Below are positions 36,328 through 54,619 of a stretch of 64,000 bases of DNA, piece by piece. The first letter of the stretch is position 1. Each line of letters opens with the position of its first letter. The stretch is taken from the NCBI GenBank assembly GCA_036169595.1, contig CM069770.1, positions 2,639,501 through 2,703,500 on the forward strand, given 5' to 3'. The notes under the pieces are model-generated. The model was not told the DNA's origin. It ran no database searches and saw only the letters and a list, made by a program, of their open reading frames with translations. The translations under genes and the position numbers were made by a program. The DNA comes from Dictyostelium firmibasis (lineage: Eukaryota > Evosea > Eumycetozoa > Dictyosteliales > Dictyosteliaceae).

Positions 36328-41572
<5,245 letters not shown>

Positions 41573-41626
41573 TATTAAAACTTTTTGGAATTAAAAAGAA
41601 AAAAAATAAAATACTTTTAATGTAAA

Positions 41627-41642
41627 AATTTGGCGCCAAATT
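41627..41642. promoter_or_regulatory. Palindromic E2F-type site
   Basis: AATTTGGCGCCAAATT is a perfect 16-bp palindrome that contains the E2F consensus TTTSSCGC on both strands, in a region otherwise almost free of G and C. It lies 57 bases upstream of the large gene's start codon. Dictyostelium encodes E2F, DP and an Rb homologue. Confidence 0.65.
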
Positions 41643-41799
41643 GAAACAAAAAAATTAATTTTTTTTTTTTTTTAATTTTTTTTTATTTAATTTTTGGCAA
41701 ATGTTTTTTTCCACTTAAAATATCTTTGAAAAAATGACCTGTTTTTCTCATTTATTTCTTTTTAAAGAAGTTATTTTTAATTTTTTTATTTTTTAATTA

Positions 41800-41869
41800 T
41801 TTAATAACCAATTTTTGCCAAATATTTAATAATATTTAATTAAATATTTGGCAAAAATTGGTTATTAAA
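41800..41869. repeat. Perfect 31-bp inverted repeat with 8-base loop
   Basis: Arms 41800-41830 and 41839-41869 are exactly complementary and include CCAATTTTTGCCAAATATTT. It is strong enough to form a cruciform in DNA or a hairpin in RNA. It is placed about 230 bases upstream of the large gene. Confidence 0.85.
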
Positions 41870-42030
41870 TTAAAAAAGAAAAAGGTTTATAAAGTTAATA
41901 ATAATAAAAATATTTTCAGAGAAATCGTTGTATGAAAAACAAAAAGAAGAATTTTTTATTTAGTTAAAAACTTTTAAAATAAAAGAAATCATCAATAATT
42001 TAATATTTATTTATTTTTTTATTTATTGAT

Positions 42031-42105
<75 letters not shown>

Positions 42106-42353
42106 TTTTCTTTTTTTATTTTTTATTTATTTATTTTAATTAAAATAATTCAAAATTTTTAAAAAACTGCCATTATATATATATATAGTTATAATAATTT
42201 ATTTATTTTAATAAAAACAATTCAAAATTTTAAAAAACTACCATTATATATACAGTTATAATAATTTATTTATAAAACACACATTAAAAGTTATAAAATA
42301 ACGCCTATAAAAGGTAGAGTAATAAATTGATAATATCACCACAACTGATATAG

Positions 42354-43077
42354 TTATTCTTTGTTTTTCTTGTCGACAGTTGTTTGTGGGTCATGTTTTG
42401 GTATTGTTTTTCTTTTTCTACCTTTGGTTGTTGTTAATGTTGGTGTTGTAATAGTCTGTTGTGATTTTCTATCGTGATAAGATTAATATTTTTTTTTATA
42501 AAATTTCTAAAATCACCAATTTCAGTAGTAGTACCCATACTTTTATTGTTTATTTCTTTTTTGTTTGATAAATAATAAGAAAATTTTAATAAATATAAAG
42601 TATGTATAATTGTTTATATTATACACCACATACCTCACCTCTTTCTATACCTTTTTCAACCATCAATTTTACTTCAGGAATTAGGGCAATGTAACTGCCT
42701 ATTAGTTTGCCTTTTGGATCATAAACCATTTTAATTTCTCTAGATTTCCTAAATTCATTCACCAAATCCTCAGATGTTTTAATGCTACAACCAGGAAACT
42801 GTGCCTTGAATTTTTTGTTGGTTTTGGGTGAATCTCACATTGTTGCCAATGAATCCCTCAACTTTTTCTTGTGTGATATTTGCCTCACTTTCTTTAATTC
42901 TGTTCTCAAGTTCCATCTCCTCTCTTTTTACTTTTTTCTCCCTCACATGAATATCCATATTTTGTTTGGATTTAAATGGTGAACTACAACAAGAACATCT
43001 ATAGGTGACCTCTTCATTTTGTTTCTTATCCAAGATGTCTACGTACGTACTGTTTTAGATCCAGTTTTACCCATCGC
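42354..43077 (-). pseudogene. C2H2-type zinc-finger gene, apparently broken
   Basis: A start-like ATGGGTAAAACTGG lies near 43074. A zinc-finger segment YRCSCCSSPFKSKQNMDIHV with a charged helix follows (42830-43010). Coding then continues in another frame from about 42815 (FPGCSIKTSEDLVNEF...GSYIALIPEVKLMVEKGI) to a GTATGT donor at 42635. A last exon-like stretch with a basic tail (GRKRKTIPKHDPQTTVDKK) ends at 42354. At least one frameshift near 42805 and an early stop near 43040 separate these parts, so it reads as a host gene relic, unless unusual splicing or a sequence error explains the breaks. Confidence 0.5.
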
Positions 43078-43360
43078 TATGTTTGTATAAAATATTTTCA
43101 ATAAAAAATCAAGTACTTAATTTTTTTAAAGAATCATCGAAAAAAATATTTAATATGAACAACCATTTGAAAACAACCCACACAAAATTTTTTTTTTTTT
43201 TTTGAGCTTATTTTTTTCGCTAATTTTGAATTTTTTGTGACAAATAGAAAATCTAACAAAAAAATTTTTTTTTATTTTTCTCTGAGATTTTTCTTTTTTT
43301 TTAGATATTTTTAATTGAACCAAAAAAAAAAAAAAAAAAACTTCAACTCATTAAATAAGA

Positions 43361-45643
<2,283 letters not shown>

Positions 45644-45834
45644 TCAATAAGATGTGGTGATTTTCAAATTATAATGGTGCTGACAAAATAGACTATAATC
45701 GGTTTCATACACCTTTTCACAGTCTATGATTGTGTCAGTATAAACACCGCCCTCGTCTTCATCTTCACAACAAGTGAATACATTTTGAAGATTTTGATAT
45801 AGAAATAATGATTGATTTTTATTTAAAATACTCT
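45644..45834 (-). CDS. Possible C-terminal exon or relic of a small acidic Cys-rich protein
   Basis: The minus strand is open for about 63 codons from an AG acceptor-like CTAG near 45835 to a stop at 45644-45646. It encodes SILNKNQSLFLYQNLQNVF, then TCCEDEDEGGVYTDTIIDCE and TDYSLFCQHHYN. Base composition is clearly coding-like. An ATGACGACTCAAGC start near 45972 could be its first exon, but no good donor was found, so it may be a decayed gene. Four Cys and two His suggest a small metal-binding or disulfide fold. Family unknown. Confidence 0.4.
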
Positions 45835-46161
45835 AGCATTTAATATTCATTTTTATTTATATTAATGTGTTTTATTTATTTAAAAAACATTATTTTATTT
45901 TAATTTTAGATTAACACTTTTTTTTTTTTTTTTTTGGAACTTTGTTGCTTGAGTCGTCATTATAATAAAAAATTTTAAAAAATAAAAAAGTAAAAATAAA
46001 AATTAAAAAAAAAATAAAAAATAAGATTTTTTTGATAAAATTGGGTTTCGTTTAAAAAAAAAAAAAAATTTGCAATGAAAAAAATGAAAAAAAAGTTTTC
46101 TCTTTTATTTTAATTTTTTCAAAATAATTTTTATATATATCTATTTTAATATAAAATAAAA
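45835..46161. promoter_or_regulatory. Upstream region of the lysozyme-like gene
   Basis: A/T runs only. TATATATCTATTTTAATATAAAATAAAA directly precedes the start. Confidence 0.4.
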
Positions 46162-46402
46162 ATGAGATTCTTAATTACTTTGGTTTTACTTATTTTTGTT
46201 TTAACTGTTAGGGGTCAATATAGTTGTAGTAATCCATGTTATGGTAATATGTGTTGCTCGGTTCCAAGCAATAATGAATATTATCTTACTACTTTTTGTG
46301 ACGAATCAACTGCATGTGGAACACCTTGTTCTGCTGAAACTTATTTTGTAGGTTTAATATTAAAAATAATGATATTAATAATTAAATTATTAATCATGAT
46401 TA

Positions 46403-46434
<32 letters not shown>

Positions 46435-47113
46435 AATACTTAAAGACTGCAGATAGTCAACGATTTGGTTGTGGTGTTACATTAACAATTTGTTCAACTA
46501 CTGGTGGTTCTACAACTACTGGCGGTACAGGTTCTGAGGGTACTTCAACCTCATCAAGTGGTAGTGGAAGTGGTAGTGGTAGTGGTAGTGGAACCAGTAG
46601 TGGTAGTGGTTCATCGAGTGGCAGTGGTAGTTCTAGTGGTAGTGGTAGTGGTAGTTCTAGTGGTGGTGGTAGTGGATCAACTATGGAAATGGGCGGGTAA
46701 GAGTTTAAATAATTTTTTTTTTTTACAAAAATTATAAATAATAATAATAATAATAATAGTAATAATAATATTAAAATGGGCTTTTTTTTTTTTTCTTATT
46801 TAGTTTCTATGGTGTTTGTGTTAAAGCAATTACAATTGATGCTGGTCCAAATATTAGTGTTGAAGAAGAAGCAGGTATGGCAATTATTGACGCTTCATCA
46901 CAAATTTGTCAGGATCTTTTTGGTTCGTCATCATGCGGCTGGTCTGATAAAAGATCTATTACAGCTGTTACATCATCAGTTGAAGATGGTTTCCCAAGTG
47001 GCAAACCATTCAATGTTACATTTGAAGATTATAATAAAATTATTTCAAATAGTTTAATTTTAGATCAACAATGCTCAACTAAAAATAATTGTAAATATAA
47101 TAAATTAGAATAA
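46162..47113 (+). CDS. Secreted Aly-family (amoeba) lysozyme-like protein with Ser/Gly linker
   Basis: Exons 46162-46347, 46446-46696 and 46804-47113 give 248 residues. A signal peptide (MRFLITLVLLIFVLTVRG) precedes NPCYGNMCCS, TADSQRFGCGVTL, then VKAITIDAGPNISVEEEAGMA, SSSCGWSDKRSITA and FNVTFEDYNK. From memory these match Dictyostelium AlyA-type lysozymes, with conserved Cys. A (Ser-Gly)n linker of about 50 residues is inserted exactly where AlyA has a short loop, splitting the domain in two. Aly enzymes act in phagosomes to digest bacteria. Whether the linker-bearing form is active is unknown. It may be the gene annotated as an Aly-like (alyL) protein. Confidence 0.85.
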
Positions 47114-48028
47114 TTGAAATTATTATAAATTAGAAAAATTGGAAAAAAAAATAAAAAGACATTTAGTCATTTTTTTTTTATATGTTTTTATTTTATTTTT
47201 TTATTTTTTTTTCATATTTTTTTGAAGCTGGAATTAATTAAATTAAAAACTAAATATATTATGATTTTATTATTATTTTTTTTATTTTTGTATTTTTTTT
47301 AATTTTTTTTTTTAATTTTTTTTTTTTTTTTTTCATATTTTTTTTTGAAGTTGGAATTAATCAAATATTTAAATTAAAAACTAAATATATTATGATTTTA
47401 TTTTTGTATTTTTTTAATTTTTTTTTTATATGTTTTTGTTTTTTTTTTTTTTTCATTTTTTTAATTTTTTTTTTTTTAATATATTATCAAGAGGGATGTT
47501 TTTATTTTTTATTATTTTTATTTTTTTTTTTTTTTTTTTTTCCCAAAAATAGGTTTTTTTTTTTTTTTTTTCAAGAGAAAGGATGGTAAATTTATAATAA
47601 AAGTTTTTTCATTGAAATAGTTGTTGCTGTGATACTGTAAATTGAAAATAGTATTTACAAATTCTTTTTCAAATCTTAATATTATTCCTAAATAGAGGTT
47701 GAATGGTTTTTATTTTGAATTTTTTTTATTTTTTATAAATATGTCCCTTTGAAAATAAACTTCCATTTTAAAAATTAACTTCCATTTTTAAAAATTCTTA
47801 AACGAACAAATCTTATTTGAAAAAAAATCCGTTACTTTATAATTAATTGATTTTTAAAAAAAAAAAAATTAATTTTAAATAATTTAAAAAGAAATCTAAA
47901 AAAAAAAAAATAAAAAATAAAAAAAATAAAAAAAATTAAAAAAAGGATTTGAGAAAAATTTTATTTTATTTTCACTTTTTCTCATTTACACATTAGTATT
48001 CAAATAATATTAAAAAAAATATTTATTA

Positions 48029-48065
<37 letters not shown>

Positions 48066-48201
48066 AAAATTAATATTTTTTTAGAAAAAAAATATTTAAA
48101 ACAAAACTGAAAGAAATTAATCATATTGCATTTTTAAAACTCAACTATAAAAAATATATTAATTATATTTATAAATATAATATTTATCAACCAATTATAA
48201 A
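47114..48201. other. Intergenic with a 60-base direct repeat
   Basis: A segment with GAAGCTGGAATTAAT...AAACTAAATATATTATGATTTTA occurs twice, at about 47212-47270 and 47333-47400. The frame at 47392-47589 is Phe-rich low complexity. The rest is T and A runs. Confidence 0.6.
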
Positions 48202-50291
48202 ATGAAATTATTTTTATCACTTTTTATTTTACTGCTAGCATTTTCAAAAAATGTAAAAGGTTATGGTGAATCTGATTCTTCCGGATTACCAAGCTATCAA
48301 GAAAGAGAACAATTTAATTTAGTAAATTTAATTAGAATGTTTCCAACTCAATGGAAAGCTGATTATATGAGTTCTTCTTCAAATCAAAATGGTATGCTTG
48401 TAAAATATCCAGCAGTTGCACCATTATATTATGATAATACTTTAAACAAACTTGCTTTATCTCATAGTCAAGATATGGGAAACAATAACTGTTTTCAACA
48501 TAACTCATGCGATGGAACTAATATTTGGACGTAAGTTTTATTAATAATTCATTAAAAATAACATTTTTAAAAGATTCTAATTTTTTTTTTTTTTTTTTAT
48601 TTTACAGCCGTTTTGATAAATATATAACATGTAAAGGTCCAAATGGGGCAATGTCGGAAAATATTGCAGCAGGTGCTGATGCTCTTGAAGCAATTATAAT
48701 GCTTGTATGTGATGAAACAAATGGTCAATGTGCCAATGATCAATCAAGTAATGACGGACATCGTTCTTCGATAATGTCAGCTGATTATAAAACATTAGGT
48801 GTTGGTTATTATTCTAAAACTGGCTCACAATACACCCAATATTGGACCCAAGATTTTAATGAAGGAAACTGTAATTCACCTACAAATCCAATTTATTCTG
48901 GTTATCATACTTGGGTAACAAGTAATCCACAATTTATTGTTTTATTTTATAGCACTACTGACAGTGTTTCAACTATGTCTTTGGTTTTTACTGATGGTAC
49001 TTCCAAAACATTACCAAGAACTTATGGTACTGCAAGTGCAGGTGCATATATTTCAACCTTGACATATGTTGCTTGCCAATCTTATTACTTTGAAGCTGTT
49101 ACTACTGGTTCAAAAACATATAGATACCCTGATACTGGCTTTTTACAAGTTTCGAAATCATCCTCATGTGCCGGATGGGTTTTAACCTCAACTGTTACCC
49201 CAACTTCAACCCCATCTCAAACTGTAACACAAACAATTACTCCAACTCCAACTGTTACTCCAACTCCAACTGTAACACAAACAGTTACTCCAACTGTAAC
49301 ACAAACAGTTACTCCAACTCCAACTGTAACACAAACAGTTACTCCAACTCCAACTGTAACACAAACAGTTACTCCAACTGTAACACAAACAGTTACTCCA
49401 ACTCCAACTGTAACACAAACAGTTACTCCAACTCCAACTGAGACCGCAACCCCAACTCCAACTGAGACCGCAACCCCAACCCCAACTCCAACTGAGACCG
49501 CAACCCCAACACCAACTCCAACTGTAACACAAACAGTTACTCCAACTCCAACTGAGACCACAACACCAACACCAACTGAAACAGAAACTGATACACCCTC
49601 CCCAACACCAACTGTAACACAAACAGTTACTCCAACTGAGACCGAGACTGTAACTCCAACACCAACTCCATCTGAAACTCAGACAGTGACACCAACTCCA
49701 TCTGAAACTCAGACAGTGACACCAACTCCAACTGAAACCGAGACCCCTTCTCCAGTTACGACTGACTCTTCATCAGAAAACCAATCCGAGGCAGAAACAC
49801 CAACTCCAACCGAATCATTAAACCCATCCTTATCTAGTGATGCTTCTTCAGAAACAATTTCCCCAGATACTTCTGAAAGCAGCATCCAAACTTCCAATGA
49901 TAATGATATTCCACCAACAGATTCTTCAAGTAGTAACGGTTTTATTCCAACAGATTCAAGTAGTAATGTTAATAGTGACAACTCTATTGAATCATCAGCT
50001 AGTATTACCAGTACCTCTTCATCTCAAGAATCAAAAGGAGATAGCTCCCAAGATATCGGAATCCCAATTGAAACAAAAAACCCAACTGAAACTTCCTCAG
50101 TTGAAAACTCTAATTCAGATACCTCAACCTCAACCTCAACCTCAAAAACTGAATCTTCGACTCAACCCCCTGTCGATAATTTAGGAAGTGCATCAAAAGA
50201 TGACCATCATGATTCAGGTTCAAGTGGATCAATATTATCAATTACCCATCTTTCATTTTTATCATTTGTACTATTATCTTTGATTATATAA
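48202..50291 (+). CDS. CAP/SCP-domain surface protein with Thr-Pro repeats and GPI-type tail
   Basis: Exons 48202-48530 and 48608-50291 (GTAAGT...TTACAG) give 670 residues. A signal peptide is followed by a CAP domain (about residues 30-195). The domain has LVNLIRMFPTQWK, the His of LALSHSQDMGN, SENIAAG and GHRSSIM, including the His/Glu set typical of the family. A beta-rich segment follows, and then about 150 residues of TPTVTQTVTP-type repeats, probably heavily O-glycosylated as a stalk. A Ser/Thr/acidic region and a hydrophobic C-terminus (LSITHLSFLSFVLLSLII) after small residues fit a GPI attachment signal. It is probably displayed at the cell surface. Ligand unknown. Confidence 0.88.
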
Positions 50292-50809
50292 AGTAATAAA
50301 TAAATTTTTAATATTAAATAATTTTTATATATAGAATCATAATATTTAAATAAAATATTAAAATATTTTTTAAATTGTCAATTTCCCAAAAACATGAGAA
50401 AAGGGTGTTATTTAAAATTTGTTGCTATTTATAAACATTTGTATATAATAGCGATGATATTTTTAAATTAATAATTAATAACAAGAATATAATACTCTTT
50501 TTTTCTCAAGAAATTTTTTTTTTATTTTTTTTTTTTTTATCTCCACATTGCCAGTAATAATATAATAATTTCATATGTAGAACAAATGAAGAAAATTTAA
50601 TATATTTTTATAATGATAAGCCTTTTATGGCAATAAAAAAGTGGATAATATTTTTTTCACAATTATTTACTAACAGTTTGAAAGTTTTTGTGTGTTAGTT
50701 TTTAAATATTGAAAAAAAATAATAATAACAATTATAAGATGTAACACCCTTAAATATGTGTGGTTGTACTCTAATTTATTATAATTTTTATTTTTTTTGT
50801 AAAAATATG

Positions 50810-50842
<33 letters not shown>

Positions 50843-50971
50843 TTGTTTTCTTTTTTTTATTCAATTATAGTAATAATAGATAAAATACATATAAAAATTA
50901 ATTTAAAAATTTCTTCTTTTTATTTTTAAAATTTTATAGTATATTGAAACTAAATATTTCTCAAAAAAAAA
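50292..50971. promoter_or_regulatory. Intergenic, upstream of MFS gene
   Basis: A/T-rich; the frames at 50670-50864 and 50903-51136 on the minus strand are low complexity or shadows. Nothing else is seen. Confidence 0.4.
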
Positions 50972-52783
50972 ATGGATGAAGAAATTGGGGAAACCCACTC
51001 TGCTGGAAATAATAATAATGATAATAATTATAATAATAATGATATTAATAATATAAAAAAAGAAAAAATGAACCCAATAATTAAAATAATAGTTAACCAT
51101 TATAAAAATAAACCTCAAAAAAAATCTGAAAAACAAATTGAAAATGAAAAATATTTATTTGGTAAAAAAGTTAAATTTAATAGATGGATTTTATTTCCAG
51201 TAGCATTATTATCACAATTTACAGTTGGTTCATTGTATGCATGGAGTATTTATAATAAACCAGTTGATGGGGCAATATATGGTGATGAAAATAAAGGTAT
51301 GGCACCATACACTTTCTATGTTACATTCTTTTTTTTTGGAAGTACCTGTTCAATATTAGGTCCAATTTTAGATAGAATTGGTCCAATGAGATCAATGTAC
51401 ATTGGATCAACATTATTTGCAGCTGGTCATTTTTTAACTGCACTTGGAATTTATACCAAGGTGATTTGGTTGGTATATATTGGATATGGTGCATTGGGAG
51501 GTGCTGGTATGGGTATATGTTATATTGGTCCTGTTTCAACTTTACAAAAATGGTTTCCTGATCATAGAGGTTTAGCAGCGGGTTTAGCAGTTTGTGGTTT
51601 TGGTGCTGGTTCAATTGCATTTGGTTCAATACCTATTAAAATTATTGCAAGAGTTGGATTGGCATTAAATTTTGTTGTTTTAGGTTCATTGTTTTTAGGT
51701 ATTCTTTATTTAGTATCATTTGTTTTCAGAACACCACCACCAAATTTTCAAGTGGATGGTAAAGATTCGGATCAAAATAAAATAATTGAAACTTCCTCTT
51801 CTGAAGATGAATTTAATTGCACTGGAAAAAATCAATTATCAACTGAAAATAAAAATGAAGAAATAACATCTCCAACAACCAATGAACAAATTTCAGCATC
51901 ATCATCTTCTTCTTCAATATCTCCATCAATAAAAAACCAAGAACAAGAACAAATTGAACAATCAACATCACAAGATTCTATAGCTAATAATAAAAACAAA
52001 AAAGAGCCTAAATTTTCAGACTATTTACTATCAGATGCCATAACTTCATCAGAATATACTATTATATATTTGATGTTTTTCTGTAATATAATTTTCGGAG
52101 TTGTTGCAATTGGTAGATTAAGTGATATGTGTCAAAATATGTATGGAAAGAGTAAAGTGGTAGGAGCAATGGTTGTATCTGTGAATGGGGCATTCAATTT
52201 ATTCGGTAGATTAATATTTGGTTTCATAAGTGATAAAATTGGTAGAAAGAAATGTTACATTGCAATGTTAACAATTCAATGTTTTTCAGTTGGTTTCTTA
52301 ATTAAAGCAATGAAAGATTTAAACTATGAAGCATTCATTGCTTTAATTTGGATATCAACTCTTTGTTATGGTGGCTCATTCGGAGTTATACCAGCTTTCC
52401 TAAATGATATGTTTGGTTCGAAAAATGTTGGTGCAACACATGGTTTAATCTTATCAGCATGGGCATTGGCAGGTGTTGGTGGTGGTATAACATTCTCATT
52501 AATTTATAATGATCTTATTAATAATCATGGTTATGGGCATCATTCTGCATATCCTTATTTGGTTAACTATTATTGGATTGTTGGTTTCATTTGTGTAGGT
52601 TGGGTTCTAGTGTGGTTCATTAGAACTACTGTACCTGAAGTTTTCTTACCACCAATCAAAGGTCAAATTTTAAGGGTTAAACTATTAAATCATTTCTTAA
52701 GAATTAGCACTTCAAAAGGATTTGAATTATTATCAAATCAACAATTAAAACAAGAATGGAATGATTATTTAAATTCAAATTGA
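50972..52783 (+). CDS. Major facilitator transporter, oxalate/formate antiporter-like (OFA)
   Basis: A 603-residue single-exon protein with 12 predicted membrane segments and a long charged Ser/Asn loop between TM6 and TM7 (about residues 255-350). N-terminal features LSQFTVGSLYAWSIYNKPVD, LGPILDRIGPMRSMY, GGAGMGICYIGPVSTLQKWFP and HRGLAAGLAVCGFGAGS are hallmarks of the OFA/MCT-like branch. FGFISDKIGRKKCY repeats the MFS loop motif in the second half. These proteins exchange small carboxylates across the plasma or an internal membrane. The substrate is not evident. The Asn-rich N-terminal 35 residues are a Dictyostelium-style extension. Confidence 0.88.
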   Translation: MDEEIGETHSAGNNNNDNNYNNNDINNIKKEKMNPIIKIIVNHYKNKPQKKSEKQIENEKYLFGKKVKFNRWILFPVALLSQFTVGSLYAWSIYNKPVDGAIYGDENKGMAPYTFYVTFFFFGSTCSILGPILDRIGPMRSMYIGSTLFAAGHFLTALGIYTKVIWLVYIGYGALGGAGMGICYIGPVSTLQKWFPDHRGLAAGLAVCGFGAGSIAFGSIPIKIIARVGLALNFVVLGSLFLGILYLVSFVFRTPPPNFQVDGKDSDQNKIIETSSSEDEFNCTGKNQLSTENKNEEITSPTTNEQISASSSSSSISPSIKNQEQEQIEQSTSQDSIANNKNKKEPKFSDYLLSDAITSSEYTIIYLMFFCNIIFGVVAIGRLSDMCQNMYGKSKVVGAMVVSVNGAFNLFGRLIFGFISDKIGRKKCYIAMLTIQCFSVGFLIKAMKDLNYEAFIALIWISTLCYGGSFGVIPAFLNDMFGSKNVGATHGLILSAWALAGVGGGITFSLIYNDLINNHGYGHHSAYPYLVNYYWIVGFICVGWVLVWFIRTTVPEVFLPPIKGQILRVKLLNHFLRISTSKGFELLSNQQLKQEWNDYLNSN

Positions 52784-52956
52784 ATAATAAAAAAAAATTA
52801 AAACAAAAGAATGATTCCAGGATTTTTTTTTTAATCACTATTTATTATTTTTTTGTTTATTTTTTGTTTGTTTTTTTTTTTTTTTTTTTTTTTGGTTTTT
52901 TTTTTTTTTTCAGAAAAAGAAATACTTTTTTTTTGGTTATGTATAAATTAAGGATT

Positions 52957-54619
52957 CTATTTTGCTGGTGGTTTTGAAGTTGATGAAGATGATTGTGGGA
53001 CTACAACCTTATTCTGTCTATAGAATGTAGTGTTAACTTGATTTGGATTAGATGATGAGGTGGTAGTTGTGGTTTGTTGTGGTGATTGGTCAGAGTCTGC
53101 ATTATTATAAGATGGTGTTGATAACAATTGTCTGAATTGCTCATCTGTTGTGGTTGTGGCTATATTCGAAACTGTTGAGATATTTTTAACATTGCTTGGT
53201 TGTGATGATGATGTTGTGGTTGTGGTTGTAGTTTGTTGTTGCAATTGTTGTTGTGCTTGTTGTTGTTGTGCTTGTTGTTGTTGAATTTGTTGTTGAATTT
53301 GTTTGTTATCACTTGATAATGGTCTTTCAAGAGGAGGTTTTTCTCTTAACTGTAAATTTTAAGAAAAAAAAAAAAAAAAAAAAGTGTATTAATATCTAAG
53401 TGCATGGTTATAATAAACACATTATGAATATCTAACTTACCTTTCTAACAATGACCCAATCAAACATATAGTCGTATCTATAACCTTCTCTAACGAACAT
53501 TTCTCTTAATAATTTTCTAAGATAAAGAAAATCTGGTTTATCTTCAAATTTTAAGAATCTTGTATAATTTAAAAATGTTGCAAATTCACCTTAAGAAAAG
53601 AGAAAAAGGAAAAAAAAAAGTTTAATTACTATCAAATAGATAACACAAATTTATATTCATATGGTATAAACTTACTTGGGAAACCATGACATAATGTATC
53701 AATTTTAGTTTGTGCTTTTTTATCACAAATCTTTTCGTATTTATCTCTTTTAGTGTAGGCCTTTAAACCTTGCCATGGTAAACTACCTCTATTGAAATAC
53801 ATAAGAACATAACCAAGTGATTCTAAATCGTCTCTTCTACTTTGCTCAATACCTTGATGAGTATTCAACGATGCATAACGAGCAGTACCAGTTAAATTTT
53901 TATGTTCTCTGTAGGGGATATGTTGATGTGTCTTTGGATCACGATAACGTTTTGCCAATCCAAAATCAATTAGATTGACAACATGGCCTCGTTTTCCAAT
54001 TCCCATCAAGAAATTATCTGGCTTTATGTCTCTGTGAATAAAGTTGTTTGAATGAATGAATTCAATTCTTCTAAGCATTTGATCGCCCAACATTAACACA
54101 GTTTTTAAACTAAACTTTCTACCACAATAATTAAAAAGATCTTCTAAACTTGGTCCTAATAAATCCATAACCATTATATTATAGTCACCATCGAATCCAA
54201 ACCATTTAACTGCAGGTATACCAACTAATAATAAAATTAAAATGAAAATGGAAAAAAAAAAAAAAAGAAGAGAAAAAGAGAAAATAAAAAAAAAAGAAGT
54301 ATAGAAAATGAAAATATATAATGTGTATTAGAATATCAACCAAAACATAATTTCAAAGAGTAATTTCATTTTTATTCTAAATTTAATAAAAAAAAAAAAA
54401 AAAAAATATAAAAAAATATAAAAAAAACTTACTTCCGCCTTGAAATATTTTATATAGTTTTGATTCAAACAAAAGTTGTGGGTGAATTGCTTTTGCTGGC
54501 TCTAATTTAATTGCAACTTCTTCATTGGTTGATATGTTGGTTCCTAAATAAATCTCACCAAATGATCCACCACCTATCTTCCTACTTATTCTATATTTAC
54601 CACCAATTCTTAAATCCAT
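52957..54619 (-). CDS. cak1: Casein kinase I, four exons
   Basis: Exons 54433-54619, 53676-54224, 53441-53589 and 52957-53349 give 425 residues. The order is glycine loop [11 protein letters not shown], catalytic Lys38 (VAIKLE), HRDIKPDN and [10 protein letters not shown]. The CK1-specific [18 protein letters not shown] and [12 protein letters not shown] follow, then [19 protein letters not shown]. It is a fully intact CK1 delta/epsilon-type Ser/Thr kinase. The C-terminal 100 residues are Gln/Thr/Ser-rich, in place of the autoinhibitory tail of animal CK1. In Dictyostelium CK1 acts in growth and development. Donors are GTAAGT throughout. Confidence 0.95.

Larger units (their letters stand above)
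41573..42353. other. Intergenic with hairpin and tandem repeats
   Basis: Besides the E2F-type site and the 31-bp hairpin (listed separately) it holds (TTTA)n at 42002-42110. It also holds two direct copies of a segment of about 70 bases, 42127-42200 and 42201-42275, that contains AATTCAAAATTTT and CCATTATATATA. Confidence 0.7.

Noticed and set aside
49206-49622. Minus-strand frames made of Cys-Tyr-Ser-Trp or Val-Gly-Val repeats
   Set aside because: They are shadows of the Thr-Pro repeat codons in the CAP-domain gene.
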